Made by a program: the position numbers and the translations under genes. A stretch of DNA of 64,000 bases from Erpobdella octoculata (lineage: Eukaryota > Annelida > Clitellata > Hirudinida > Erpobdellidae), in assembly GCA_963978895.1 (NCBI GenBank), contig OZ022238.1:46944210-47008209 (forward strand), read 5' to 3'. Numbering within the stretch: the stretch's first letter is position 1; each line of letters starts with the position of its first letter. The notes beneath the pieces are model-generated. The model ran no database searches. It was not told the DNA's origin and saw nothing but the letters and a program-made list of their open reading frames with translations. Of the stretch, positions 15,589-29,510 are shown piece after piece.

Positions 15589-18500
15589 ATGTCTCAAACT
15601 GTTGATGACGTTTTTAAAGAAAATATTTTACATATTTCACCACGAAAGGAGTTAAATGATAGTAATCAGAATTTGAATATGAGCTCACGATCTACCGAAA
15701 ATGAGCCGCTACTGCTACATAGCTCGGCACCTGAAGCTGAAACGCTTTCAAAAGGCGAAACTGATGATGAGAGTAATAATTGCAGCGAACAAGATAACAT
15801 TGAAGCAATAGAAAAGAGATGTGATGAAAAGAAGATTGCCATCGTTGGACACACAATGAATATCTCCAAGCAAAATCTTAAAATATTCTCTGAAGATTTG
15901 TTTGAATTAGCTGAACTAAACGCTGTAGAAGTATATTAATTTTAATAAATTCAATTAATTCAATAGTTGAAAGACTTTTCTGTCCTAATGATATAAAATT
16001 TTGTCTTTACAGAAAGTTGTGCTTGAAGGCAATCAGTTGGAAGAGCTACCTTCTAACTTTTTCCAATTATTCACAAATTTGAAATGGTTAGACTTGAGAA
16101 ATAACAAGTTGTTGTGTCTCCCTGTGTTAGGACTCCAGCATCACAAATTCTTAGAAGTGATTTTACTGGAGAATAATCAAATAACAAACTTGCCAGTTGA
16201 ATTAGGTTGCTATTTTTTAGCTTTTAAGTTTAATAAATATTATAATGTTGTTGACATATTTTAAGTTTGCAATCTTAAGCTGGATTATTATATAATTACT
16301 TCATTGTGCCAATTTTTAATACATATTTCATTATATCATTTAAGTTATATAACTTTTATTAATCATTTTGTAGGAACCGTACAAAATTTGAAGTCACTAA
16401 ATTTGAGGAATAACCCGATTGAATTTCCACCTAAGGAGATCATCGAAGGAGGTGTGTCAGGTATCAAGAAATATTTGCTTCAAATGAACAGCAGCATAAA
16501 TGAAGGTTAAAAAAATATAGTTTATTTTTTCAATAAAATTCAATTTGCTTTTAGATTAGAATTTTGATTAGCTGTAAAATAAAATTAAAACTAAATCCAT
16601 CAAAAGTTGATTCAATCAAGATATTATGATTTTGACACTTGATGGATGTTAAATAAATAAATAAATAACTCTAAATCAAGAATCACAATTAGACATAACA
16701 GACAACAGATACTTTCAAGTGTTTAATTAATTTTATTTGTATTTAAATTATGGAAACAGTTCAATCTAATCAGAATGCAAACAATAAAAATTTCAACAAC
16801 TTGGAGGAAGATCGTGAGGACGATGAAAACTGCAACAACAACTGTGAACTCGGTAACAAAAGAAAAGTGGAAAAAGCAAAAAAGTCGCAGCTTTACGTCA
16901 AACTTTTCGGAGAGAAAAGCCCAGAAAAAAAGTATGGAAAGTTGTTTTTGTTTGCAGCATGGCTGCTCTAGAATTGTATTCATTTTATGTCAAAGTTAAT
17001 ATTTTAATATCATTCGTTAGCATGAAAAAGGTTTGCAAAACTCAAAGCGAGAAATATCTCAGCGACGTTTACGGTGAGCCGATTTCTGATTCCGTGCTCG
17101 AAGAGAAGTTCAAGAACGAGTTTAAAATTGCCAAACGTAAGCAGAAGTTGGAAAAGCAAGAGGCTGTCATGCAATCGAGAAAGTAGTGTTTATTTTATTC
17201 AAATTAATAAAAAATAAACATTTGATAAAGTAGTGTTTATTTTATTCAAATTAATAAAAAATAAACAATTGATAAGATAATAAATTTTTATTTTTATTAA
17301 AAAAATCAATAAATTAAAAGAAATGTAGAAGTGGCTCAAAACTGGAAGGATGATTATAAGAAATTGCAAATAAAAAAAGTGGAAGAGAAAATGTTGAATG
17401 GAGGAAGATTAGGTAAGAGAGGATTTGGAATTTTGTTTGCTTCACTGAATCGAATAAGTTTTATTACTAGTAATTAACAATTATTAATAGTAGGATTTAC
17501 TATAAGTAAGATTTGACACTATTATTTACTTTTAAAACAGTAGTTTTTTCTATGCTAAGCTAGGGTTGGGTGAATTGTCCATATTTAGCTCCAACTGAAA
17601 GTCTATGCATGACTTATAAACTTATAAACATAAGAGTTTGCCAATCACATATCACAATTTTTTAACTTTAGCTTTTGTCCAGATCAACAATAATAATTAA
17701 TTATTAGGATAATAATAAAAAATTCATTTTTGAAGATTTTGAGGTGCCAGCAGAAGTTGCTCCTTTTGGAACATCGAAGGAAAACATGAAGATGATTTCA
17801 AATGATGAGAAAACTTTTGTATGTTTTGAATTTTATATGTTTGTTAAGCTAATTATAATTCTTGGGGAAGTTAATTGTAATTTTGGGTAATAGCTGGTCA
17901 TTTTTTGTTGGCATATGGTGGGCAATTGCATGCTTATTTGATATTTAATTTTTATACAATGATTAATATTTAATCTTAATATAATATTTAATACAATAAA
18001 AAGCTTAGTAACTAATGTAACTTTTTATTTCTAAACATTTACATTTTTTACATAAAAAATACAATGAAACAACGTTAAAACACCTGCATTATTGCAAATA
18101 CTAATTAATCTAATAATAGCAAATGGTTTTCATCATAAAATGTACATTTCAAGAATAAAATGAATCGCGAAAAGAAAATAAAGCCAAGCCACATGAGTGT
18201 GAAAATGAAGATGCAACTCGAGAAAGCCAAGTAACTTGTTTTTTTTTATACACTACAAATTGTATGATTGTATGTAGTGGCGATTAATTCTTGTAAAAGA
18301 CATCTGCACAACTTAAGCTTTTCTTCAGGCAGTGCAGTGGTTAGCTCAACCCGAAACCCCGTCGGGGAGGGGGCCAGACTTTGAAGGGTTTAAAATTATG
18401 GTGATCTACTAATTTGTAATAAAGATTTATAAAAATCATTGTTAATTCAATTGTCTTTCAAGTAGATTATGCTTCCATAAAAGCCGCCCCCTTAGAAGTT

Positions 18501-20158
18501 CCACCCGGGATAGGCCCATCCTACTCTAGGCTACTGGCACCACACTACTTTTTCTTCGGCTTCTTGGTTATTGACTGTCTACTTATATAAACTCCCAGAC
18601 TCACACTCACTCAGTCTGGAACGCTGATCATATGTGGATTAACAAGGTCAACGTTCACTAAGTCCATCCTAATGCATCGTAAGGCTTGTATTCACACATG
18701 TGGTGTTCAACATTTAAAACATTTAATCAATACCTAACTTTCGGTATATGTCATTTACGTTGCCTACAATTTCTAATTCCAGTTCAATCGCTGTGACTGT
18801 ACCTATTATTTAAAACATAATTATTTCTCACATACAAAACTTGTCAATTTTATTTGAGAAAGAATGTTAAGAATTTTTTAGTGCTAAGTAGGCTCTTGTG
18901 CATTTTCTTGGTTCCAAAATCGACTTGTGAGCCAATCCTTTTGCATCATAAGACATATCCACACCACATGTGCATCTAAAATGTTTAATCAAGCCCATCC
19001 TCATAATGTAAAGATGAACATGTGTGTGTGCGTGTGCGTGTGTGTGCGCGCGAGTGTGCAGTATGCGTTGGGAGCTTACCTGTTAGTTATTGTGAAACCA
19101 ATAGACATGTATGTGTGTAGAAGCTTGCCTGTCTATTATTGGACAGATTCGAGGAAACAGCGTGGATTAGTCTATAACTATAACTATGTGGCCCAGGTGT
19201 TTAAAAACGCTGGCGCTTGCGCCGACCATAACCTAGTATTTAGAGAAAAAGTATAGCAGCTGTTAGAAAGACTTTCTGAGAATAGTACGACTTCTACTCG
19301 CCCATCATCAACCGAAAAAAAGCGATAATACAGCGACAGCCAAGTAAAAGTCATGTAACCATTTTTGTAATTTATCAGTAAGAAGCTCCAATAGCGTTTT
19401 TTCGGAAAAGGCTCGTTCACATCATAGCCCGAGAATAGCTTCAGGTGTAAGGCAATTTGTAAAGTAGCTGCCAACACTGGCGTAATTAGGAGGACCATCC
19501 TGCGATGCCCACCTTCTTTTTTGGGTGACGCAATATAATTTCGAATCGACCATGCACCTTAAAATAGTGCTTTTTCAATATTAATATTATTATTACTATT
19601 GTAGTTATTAACTTGTTTATATTAAATAATAAATGAAACATTTTGTTATTTAATATCAATACAAACGAAGTAAATAATATTTAACTCACATAGGTTGAGT
19701 CATGAAAAATTTCTAAAGAACAAGGTAAACGAACACCTTGATTCAATGAAGAGAAGAGCTTACACGTCGATGGAACCTCGCCAGGTCATGGTCACTGCCG
19801 AGAGAGACCTGGAAATTGTAAACAAGTTAATTTTTTCGTTAAAAAAGATTTCCTCGTTTTATTTATTTATTCATTCATTTATTCATTCATTCATTCATTC
19901 ATTCATTCATTCATTCATTCATTCATTCATTCATTCATTCATTCATTCATTCATTCATTCATTCATTCATTCATTCATTCATTCATTCATTCATTCATTC
20001 ATTCATTCATTCATTCATTCATTCATTCATTCATTCATTCATTCATTCATTCATTCATTCATTCATTCATTCATTCATTCATTCATTCATTCATTCATTC
20101 ATTCATTCATTCATTCATTCATTCATTCATTCATTCATTCATTCATTCATTCATTCAT

Positions 20159-20205
<47 letters not shown>

Positions 20206-20301
20206 TTGTAGGCGTTAAAGCTACAAGAAGAAATTCATAAGAGACAACGGGAACTGGAATTCGGTTCGACCAATATTCCTGCTGGACTTTATGATAACTA
20301 A
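15589..20301 (+). CDS. LRRC27: Leucine-rich repeat protein, LRRC27-like (10 exons, 488 aa)
   Basis: Exons 15589-15930, 16013-16205, 16374-16505, 16760-16931, 17021-17182, 17321-17412, 17736-17818, 18154-18230, 19694-19817 and 20212-20301 splice in frame to 488 residues; human LRRC27 is about 530. Leucine-rich repeats occupy roughly residues 115-215 (LPSNFFQLFTNLKWLDLRNN, then NLPVELG, then NLKSLNLRNNPIEFPPKEII). Charged coiled-coil-like exons follow. The C-terminus KNKVNEHLDSMKRR and ERDLEIALKLQEEI matches the conserved LRRC27 tail. Function is poorly known; its phylogenetic spread suggests cilia or sperm flagella. The last intron (19818-20211) is nearly all tetranucleotide repeat. The donor GTAAAC at 19818 was chosen because the alternative at 19826 puts a stop in exon 10. 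Confidence 0.82.
19858..20207. repeat. (TTCA)n/(TTTA)n array filling the last LRRC27 intron
   Basis: About 75 copies of ATTC/TTCA flanked by TTTA copies on both sides, ending directly at the acceptor TTGTAG|GCG at 20211/20212. The repeat itself therefore forms the polypyrimidine-branch region. The poly-(IHSF) open frame is a shadow. Confidence 0.97.
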
Positions 20302-20938
20302 TAATGATAATACTAATTTCTTGCTGTAAATAGTTTTATATGTACATTACATTGATAATAATACCTTTTCCAATCAGTTCAACAAAAGATTTTAAATTTG
20401 TGAACACAAAATTAAGTTAAAAAAACTAACGTTTGTAAACCAATTTTCGGTTTTTCTAAGATCAAATCAGATCAGACTAGATAAGAGTTGACATTTTAAA
20501 ACCAGAGGTGCACCGATTATCAGCTTGTTATTGGTATCGACCCTTTTGCCGATAACTCGATGATGCACCGCAGAAAACTCAGCCTCCGCTGTGTTGACGC
20601 TGGAAAAATAGCTAGGATAGATAGAAGTCTATAAATGCCATGAAATACAGGTGACAGACAGACAATTGCCGATTGCGGAAGTTAATTGCTGCTAACAGAG
20701 ACAAAGAAATTAATAAAATTTAATTAGAAACTCTTTCTTAACTTGCTGGCTCAGGATACCGGATTATATCCCTGCAATTTGACAAAAGGAGAGGGGGCAT
20801 GACTCGAGTGCATAGACGTAGACTTCGGGGGGGGGGCAACGGGAATAAATCAGAAGCTTTTGTTTGCTTATGAAATGAAAATTCAATTAAAATTAATACA
20901 ATATCTTTTATTTACATGAAAGATAAATGCAGTTAATC
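20302..20938. other. 3' flank of LRRC27 with a short hAT-like remnant
   Basis: A hAT-like end pair, CAGAGGTGCACCGATTATC at about 20505 and GATGCACCGCAG at about 20562-20574, is consistent with a 70-bp miniature hAT element. A G-rich run lies near 20829. There is no gene and no canonical AATAAA close to the LRRC27 stop. Confidence 0.4.
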
Positions 20939-21406
20939 CAGGGACGTCATTTTAGCAAAACCTTAGGGGGGGCAAGATGTTTTAGGAGCCCACTCAGGAT
21001 CCTCTGCGCCTGGGCACAAAACACAAAATCTGCGCCCCCTGCATAACATCTTTTGCTTCTTTCTCCCAAAAAAACCTGATGACCGGGAAGGGGGGGGGTA
21101 ATTGGAGCCACTTTTTAAAAAAAATTTGAAACCCTTGTTTTATTTTTCCTCCCAAAAACTTGATGACCGGGGGAGGTCACATACTATAACATCTGAGTGA
21201 TCATAAGAGCATTTCCAACTGTCTCTACGAACAAGGCTATAGCTATCAAAATCTGCTGTGAACGGTAATTAATATTGATGAACGAAAGAAGCTACAGTCA
21301 TTTATTTCTGAAAAAGTTAGTATAGTATAAATACACTGAACCCTCTTTCTGTCACCCCCATGATGTCGCCCGGGGCAGCTTGCCCACCTCCTTAGCCACG
21401 CCTCTG
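20939..21406. mobile_element. Decayed hAT-like element
   Basis: The left end CAGGGACGTCATTTTAGC and the right end TTAGCCACGCCTCTG (reverse complement CAGAGGCGTGGCTAA) have hAT-like form. The internal block around AAACCTGATGACCGGG recurs at about 32470 and, inverted, at about 11960. No target duplication is seen. Confidence 0.4.
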
Positions 21407-22929
21407 GGCCCAATAATGCAAGTATCTACTGAATTTTTAAGAATGGATCTAGGCTAATAGTTCATATCTTTTTTTTAACCTAAACAAGCTGGCATTTTAA
21501 ATTAAGGTAATTCTAATATCTTTATTTGATAATAGTTTATCATTCTTTATACTAGGTGTTTTAAGACTCAAATATCAGTATATGTAATATATCGAATTAT
21601 CCTGTCGTGGATCATAATTTGATATTTTTTTATCCGGGTTGGGACTGGCCGCAAAAGTGTTCTTATTCGGTCTGAAGAGTGCAGAGAGGAAATCATCAGA
21701 TTGCTATTGAAGGAATTCAGGCATGCAAGAATATCACTATTTTCTGTAAATCGTGCGTTCAACTTAGACAAAATGCGATCGATGCATGCGTACAATATCT
21801 GTTACCTATCTCGTTCCATTTTGAACTGTTCATAACTTTTTTAACACCTCTCCATCTCGACGTGGACGATCAAGCTTCCTAGTTTCTTTAGAATCTTTTC
21901 TCTCTTCTAATTTCTATGGACAACCTACTTGGCCAGGCTATGAATAACGCTAATCATCTTTATAACCGGGACGGCATTTTTCTACATATGGCCGCATCCT
22001 ATAATTACAAAAGCTTCTGTTTTTCTCTTCTCAAATCTCACAAAAATACCAAAAAATCCTACAGGGGCCCATATATAATAACTATTGGTTCACATAAAAG
22101 TCCGAAGCCCAGTCCCCTTAAATGATGTCCATGAGTTTTGAAAATAACGGTCTGAAAGGTGCCCATATATTAACCATGGCCCACTTAAAAGTCAGGAGCC
22201 TACATAAAAGTCAGGGAAGGCTACTTAACAGTCAGAGAAGGGCCAGTCAAAAATCAGGAAAAGGCTAGTTAAAAGTTAAGAGGAACTCACTTAGGTGCCG
22301 GGGCCCACTTTTTTAGCTGTTCTCGGCGCTATTCGCTACCGCTACTTTTTTCAAAAACAAAATAGGTTTTTATATCATTAAATGATTTCCAATGTATTTA
22401 GTTTTTATTTGAAGTATGCATGAAATCTGAGTCTGGTTGATTAATCGACGAGTGTAATCGTCTCTTTGAAATGTGGAATCTTTCTTGACCTCGCTAAAGC
22501 GAGCGTGTGCGTCTCTTTGAAGTTTGGCTGAAGTGGTAGACCGGGTGTTAGTGATGTTTGGAGGTGTATGGTATCTGGCTGTTTGAGTGTGTATATACCT
22601 ACCGTTTGTACGAACAGTTGAAGGCAGTTTTTTTTAAACTTTTATTCAATTGTCTTTTGCTCTTTTTGATCTTAAGATCTTGACGTTATTTCTTGTCCGG
22701 TTGTTTTATTTACTGTATGTGACGAATACAATTGCTGTATATTACAACCATGTCTTCTACAAACTTGTTGATTGCTCGAGGCATAAGTGTCCTTGAAGCG
22801 TGGCCTCTTGGGGTTAAACGACCGATGCCAGATTTGACATAGCGGGCATGCGTGATGCTTTGATGTGTTCGTGGCCTTTGGTGAATGTGTACATATACGG
22901 TTTACGAAAACAGTCAAATTTAGTTTTGC
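21407..22929. other. Repeat-derived region, no gene
   Basis: About 22180-22300 holds a degenerate AAAAGTCAGG-like motif repeated several times at roughly 20-30 bp spacing. A minus-strand frame at 21568-21795 is weakly reminiscent of hAT C-terminal sequence, but I would not annotate it. Confidence 0.35.
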
Positions 22930-23108
22930 TGGTTCTGTGACCGGGAGCGGGAAAGCGATCGGGAACGGTAAGGCAGCCGGGAGCGGGACACAAGCGAGAA
23001 AAAAGAGCGACCGGGAGCGTGAGTGCAAGCGGGTAAAAAAACGGGAGCGAGAGAGAAAAACGATCGAAAAACTCCTAAAAAAAACGGCAACGCCGGTTAC
23101 CCCTCTAG
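22930..23108 (+). mobile_element. Helitron 3' fragment
   Basis: G-rich GACCGGGAGCGGGAAAGC-type repeats are followed by the hairpin CGG-CAACG-CCG and a terminal CTAG at 23105-23108, with a following T. No 5' terminus was found upstream, so it is truncated. Confidence 0.7.
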
Positions 23109-23234
23109 TTCTTTAATAAAGTACAAAGTATTTGGATGCAAGCACAGTAGCACTGTAAATTTGTTATAAATTAATCCACATTTTGGTAACATATTTTTGT
23201 TGAAAATAACATCTTAAACAATTTTATTAACTTT

Positions 23235-23432
23235 TTTGATGAATAGTCCGCTGGATGAATAGACATTAAATGAACAGTCTTTATGATGAACCGTCCTCTT
23301 GATGAATAGTCCTTTGACGAATAATCCTTTGATGAATAGTCCTTTGATGAATAGTCCTTTGATGAATAGTCCCTTGATGAATAGTCCTTGATGAACAGTC
23401 CTTTGATGAATCGTCCTTTGATGAACAGTCCT
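23235..23432. repeat. 15-bp minisatellite
   Basis: About 12 imperfect copies of TTTGATGAATAGTCC in tandem. The repetitive minus-strand open frame is a by-product. Confidence 0.93.
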
Positions 23433-23891
23433 AGAATCTTATTTCCGACTACCCTTCCTGTCATTAAATTTTTTTTTGATAAAATGACAATTAAAGGCTC
23501 AAAAGTAGTTATGGAAAACCCTTAAGAACCAGTCAACTTGGATTAAATTTAAAGCGATGCTACGAAAGACCAACAAAAGAATCTGAGTTTCTTGGCGGAA
23601 TACCTATTGAAATAGATGTTAAAAGTATTTTTTTTTTGGAAAATTGTATTTGAAAACAAATGCTTTTCACCCATTCCTCCGCAGTGGAGACCTAATAATT
23701 GTAAAAAAACCGAATCTGCCAGTTATAAAAACAAATATTTAGTAGCTAAGTAAAAAATTATAACGTGATTTTCAGACTGTTTAAAAATTTGAGGAAACAA
23801 AAAATACCTGTTTCGAGCAATTAGCTAAGATTATCCTTTCAGAAATACATCATTTATTATTTAGAAGTGCAGCTTATAGTAGTATATATAT

Positions 23892-25021
<1,130 letters not shown>

Positions 25022-25119
25022 CTCGTGTCACAGTGTTTGAAATTGAACTCTTCTTTTACTTGTTATCAACTAATCTAAATACTCATTCATGGGTGAGCTA
25101 GAAAAGATATTTTATCTAT

Positions 25120-25500
25120 TTGGTGAAAAAATCTTGAGGGGGGCCGTGGCCCCCTCAGCCCTCCCCAATCTACGCCTCTGACAGATAGACAGACAGAGAA
25201 GTCAAGTTAAGTAATAAAAATATGTAAAAAAGCAAAAGAATAACGATAAAATCCCTCTAAAAACCCCGAGCGCATGAGAAAACGATAGAAAAACTTTCAA
25301 AAACCCCGGGCATTGTCCACTGGATTGTTCTTTGAGATTGATTTTTTAAATTGTACATTAAATCAAAATAAGTTTTAAGGCAAAACAACGTTTGCTGGGT
25401 CAGTTAGTATGTATATAATATTAGCGGGGTTACCCTGCGTTTCTAGAGGTTTTTTTCACGTGCTTTCACCCTCCTGCCTGCTTTCCTGTTCGTTCTTTGA
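25120..25500. mobile_element. Cluster of truncated transposon ends
   Basis: It contains a hAT-like right end (CTACGCCTCTG, about 25170-25181) and a plus-strand Helitron-type block with AAAAACCCCGGGCATTG (about 25255-25320). Next is a second 3' end type, CAACGTTTGCTGGGTCAG, ending near 25410, which matches the terminus at 52073. Last is a minus-strand Helitron end starting TTAGCGGGGTTACCCTG near 25420. Confidence 0.5.
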
Positions 25501-25561
25501 TAGTATTGTCGATACAATGTCTGGAGAAATCTTTTACCACATTTTTATCATGCTTTCAACA

Positions 25562-25567
25562 TTTATT
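25562..25567 (-). terminator. AATAAA poly(A) signal of the Hsp70-like gene
   Basis: AATAAA on the minus strand about 55 bp beyond the stop codon. Confidence 0.5.
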
Positions 25568-25621
25568 TAGTCTTGAATAACTACAGTATAAAAAATATTT
25601 CATACTGGGAAATAAAAGTAT

Positions 25622-27787
25622 TCATGATAATAAAGTTCTTTTAGCAGCGACTGCAGCTCCAATAGCAAGTATTTCTTCTGGATCAAAATTTTGGCTCGAT
25701 TCTCGGCCAAATATTTCTTCAACCATATTTTTGACCTTTGGAAAAAGAAAAGCTTAGTTACATACAATCATTTCTCTATATTTATAGTAATATGAAAATT
25801 AAGCAGGCAAAATTTGACTTTATGATACGTTTTCTTCGCAACAATAGTTTAAAAGACTTGACTCACCTTTGGCATCTTCGTTATTCCACCAACTAACAAA
25901 ACTTCATCAATATCCTTTTTGGTTATTTTGGCCGATTTAGTGGCCATTTCTATGCTCTTTTTACACAAAGGGATTGTTCTTTTAAGCAGACCATCAACAA
26001 GGTTTTCAAATTCTTTTCTTGACAGCTCCATTTTAAAATCAACAGACAGTTCAGGAATGTCTATTTTTATTTTATTATTTTTAGATAATTGATTTTTTGC
26101 ATCAACTGCAGCTTTCCAGATTGTATTTAGTTTATTTGAATCTTTGTAGTCATCATTTCTTAAGTCAATGTCTGTCTGTTAAAATGAAAGTTAAAAAATT
26201 TAATTGCAAAAAAACTTATAATGATATATTTAAAAATAGTTTATTTTTTAAGTTATTTAACAAACTGTTCGTGATAAAATATAAATAATTACTGGACATA
26301 TATAAATAATTTCGTTTTTTTTATTTTCTGTATGTTTATCTGTCGTGCTCATTTTATTATTTGCACGTTATTAATCTTTTTTATTTTTGCGTCACCCACT
26401 ATACCAAGTTGTCAATGAAGCTCCAAATGAAACAGAATGGGTTATGAAAATAGATAGCTGGACAATATTTTAAACTGACTAAAAGCACAGCATTGAACAT
26501 AAGGTGAAAAATACCGTATTTTGAGCTAAAATTTGAAATGACGGCTTGCACTTCATAACAATGCATAATTGTTTAAAAAAATTAGAATTTTTATTAAAAC
26601 TAAAAAAGTTCTTTTATTTATATTTTATTACATAAAATATCTCCAGCAACAATAAACCAACCTCTTTTCTTATTGTTTGCTTTATGTGGTTAAATAGAAG
26701 CTCATCAAAAAGTTTTCCATTAAGCATTAGGTCACCACTTGAATAAGTCTCCATAATCCCATTTTTGGATTTGATAATGGAAACCTCAAATTTTCCTCCA
26801 CCAAAATCATAAACAGCAGTCCTATAAAAAAATAAAAAAACTATATATCATTGTAGCTAGTTAATAAAAAAAACACAGATATAACTAACACTTTATCTTC
26901 GGAAGAAGATTTGTGTGAATCCATCGCAAGTACAGCAGCAATTGGTTCTTTGATCACATCAATTCGTTCAAATCCAGCAAACTTGCCAGCTTTTTTAAGT
27001 TGCTAATTATTGAAATAGCGATTTCACATGAGTAATTAATATAATTAAGTTTTTTTTTAATTAAGGTAGATGGTTACCTTAAAATCACAACTGTGACTTG
27101 GAACAGTGACGACAGCATAATTAACTTCATGTTTAAGACTCTTTTCTGTCAGTTATTTTAATAAAACTAACTTTTAATATACAAGTTTTTATTGAATCCT
27201 TTAATAAAAAAAAATTAACCAGCTGTAATTTTCATTTTTTTCAAAAGATGTGTTGCAATCTCATATGGTTGATAAATTTCGTATCTACTACCGTATTCGA
27301 TTTCGACAATTGGTATTTCATTTTTTCCTATTATAAAGTCATAAGGAGAGGCTTTCCTTTTTTGTTTGAAAATTATGTAAAATTATTCTACATAATTAAA
27401 TTTTCTCATAATCATAGTTAATAAAAAATACTCACTTATGTGCCTGGAAGTCAATATCACTATATTTACGAAACAGTAATTTCTTTATATCGTATATATG
27501 GTTCGAAGATCTATCAAGTTCTTCTTCACAACCGACAAATACACCACATTGTTCCGTTATGAGCACAGATGAAGGAGTCATCTTATAACCTTGTTCATAT
27601 TCTAAAATTTGATGAACTTTACCATCACTAATAGCTACACAAGTTTTTGTTGTTCCGAGATCAATTCCAACACCAGATCTAAAATAGCAATCAAACTTGT
27701 CATCTTAAATTAGTTTTATGTTAGTGAAATAATAAAAACATACCTGGGGGAATTACAATCCGTATAGATTAAGCCGATAGGTTCGTC
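25622..27787 (-). CDS. Divergent Hsp70-like protein consisting of the ATPase domain only (8 exons found, 5' end missing)
   Basis: Exons 27787-27744, 27678-27436, 27356-27220, 27145-27078, 27002-26890, 26821-26662, 26175-25867 and 25735-25622 join in frame to about 395 residues. The N-terminal phosphate motif GIDLGTTKTC, the lysine in IYDIKKLL, the glutamate in IKEPIAAV and the adenosine motif LLVGGITKMPKV are recognisable. The closest feel is mitochondrial Hsp70 (mortalin). The second phosphate loop reads VYDFGGGKFEV, so the conserved Thr and Asp are Lys and Glu. The block after VVTVPSH is shortened. The frame stops right after the last helix (ILAIGAAVAAKRTLLS), so the substrate-binding domain is absent, as in HSPA13/Stch. 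No start codon was found; the first exon must lie upstream. Possibly a chaperone-derived regulator or a weak ATPase. Confidence 0.78.
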
Positions 27788-28089
27788 CTGATACAAAATT
27801 TAAAATATAACTTTAAAAATTGTTTTATTATAAATCCTCTACCATATTTCCTATTAAGGATAGACCGAGCAGCAAATTTGGCGCCGAGTTTTGGGGGTTA
27901 TTTTTCACCGAGTATGAGTTTAAATAATATATATGGGAACTAGTGCTGAATAGACCGCGTACTGAATGGACCTTTGGATTTAAAATTTCAATTTTCATCT
28001 TCTTTCACCTAAATTTTAATTATAGCTTGCTTCTAAACAGATGTACATGCTTCTACCATCACTAGTTAAATCATGTAAATGTAGCATCC

Positions 28090-28871
28090 CAAGTCGTCTA
28101 ATACTGCTGCCACTGTCTCTGACTAAAACGCCTTTCTTCGCCCCCATTGATATTCCAATCTGCAACCATGAATTTTAGATGATTCGAAATCAATCCTCCA
28201 GTTTGCCTACTTTTCAATGGCTTAAGTTGTAGAAGAACGGATATCCTATGCTAATCAGTGTCTATTCAGTGCCCAGTCAAACTGAGGAAAGCATCCAAAT
28301 TGTTTGTGCTCGTCCAGACATCGTTGGTGAACTTATGTAACTTGCATCATCGACCATGACTTGCAAACGATTCCGTATACGTGTATACGAGAAAACATGT
28401 CCGGAACTAAGGTGCGCGAGAAATGTTTCCTGGATGGCAACGAATATCGAGTTCATGCATTAAATTATTAAATCCAGCATCTTCACCTACTTGAAAAGGC
28501 AGTATATCGACGCAAATCATCTCTGCGCTTTTGTTAGTGATTGCAAGATGCCGAGGATGATTAACTTAAAACTTAACTTTCTTCACACACAAAATCCAAG
28601 GTGTGTTGTTTTTTGTTCGAACTTGGTGACATATTTGCTTCCTCTTCGCTTCTCAATTTGCTCTAGCCATGCTCTATATTCTTTGAATTGCACTGGATGC
28701 TTTGTCTGCAGATGAATTATCATTGACGTTGTGCCGTATGTTCGTGCATATTTTGTCATGACATATCAAGCAGTTTGCCTTGTTTTTGTCGATGGCATCC
28801 GCAATATAAAAGTCCCAAACTTTACTAGATTTCTGAAACTTTGGTGTAAAGTTTGAAGTTATTAATAGCAC
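28090..28871 (-). pseudogene. ZBED-type hAT transposase relic
   Basis: The frame at 28871-28674 contains KVWDFYIADAIDKNKANCLI and CHDKI, a BED zinc-finger start. Interrupted frames further along read AEMICVDILPFQVGEDAGF and DVWTSTNNLDAFLSLTGH, the conserved order of ZBED4/6-like hAT transposases. There are several stops and frame changes, and the C-terminal dimerisation part is missing. It lies about 0.3 kb upstream of the first Hsp70-like exon found. Confidence 0.72.
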
Positions 28872-29026
28872 ATTATTTCTATAATTCCAATTATGGTTTT
28901 AAATTCATTTATATAACACAAAACAGAAACACATTAACATATATATGTAATATTCTGAATTGTAGATGGGAACTTGCCGAGACGAGTTTCGGTCCATCCC
29001 TATTTCCTATAATTTTTTATAATAAA

Positions 29027-29510
29027 CTAGCGGAGTGCCGGGGTTTTTATAGGTTTTTCTAGTGTTTGCTCTCCCGCTCGTGTTTGCTTTCCCGTTCTCG
29101 GTCGCTTTTCCGTTCCTGGCCGCTTTCCCGCTTCCGGTTGCTTTTCCGCTCCCGTTTGCTCTCCCGTTCTCGCACGCGCTCATTTTCTCTTTTTCATTCT
29201 TTCATAACTTCTTTTAGCCCATAAAACATATTTGGCTAAATCTTGGTTGAAGCTTTCAAACGTTGTTACGTAACCTAAATTTGAATTTTATTATGCAATT
29301 ACCGATTTTGACATTTATTACTCACCCCCGAATATATACATATAGTTCCCGCTCGCTCACCCGCTCCGCTTGTTTTGTGACGGATTTCAATTTTTTTGAC
29401 TCTCAAGGTTATGTGAAAATTTCATTACGATCGGATGAATGGTGTAGCAATGCATAAAGGACATAGATACATACATACATACAAAAATTCATTTTTATGT
29501 ATATAAATAT
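29027..29510 (-). mobile_element. Non-autonomous Helitron, minus orientation
   Basis: The 3' terminus (CTAG at 29027-29030, followed by T on the minus strand) is preceded by a C-rich/G-rich end (CCCCGGCACTCCG) and the usual GAGCGGGAAAGC-type repeats. The likely 5' end is the TATATTTATATACATAAAAA stretch near 29490-29510, beside a (CATA)n run, but its exact start is unclear. Confidence 0.6.

Noticed and set aside
19695..20240. 181-codon frame with poly-(IHSF)
   Set aside because: Its first part is LRRC27 exon 9; the rest is the intronic tetranucleotide repeat. Splicing at 19817/20212 restores the LRRC27 C-terminus.
21568..21795. Minus-strand frame weakly similar to hAT C-terminal sequence
   Set aside because: Only a vague resemblance (RFTENSDILACLNSFN); not enough to annotate.
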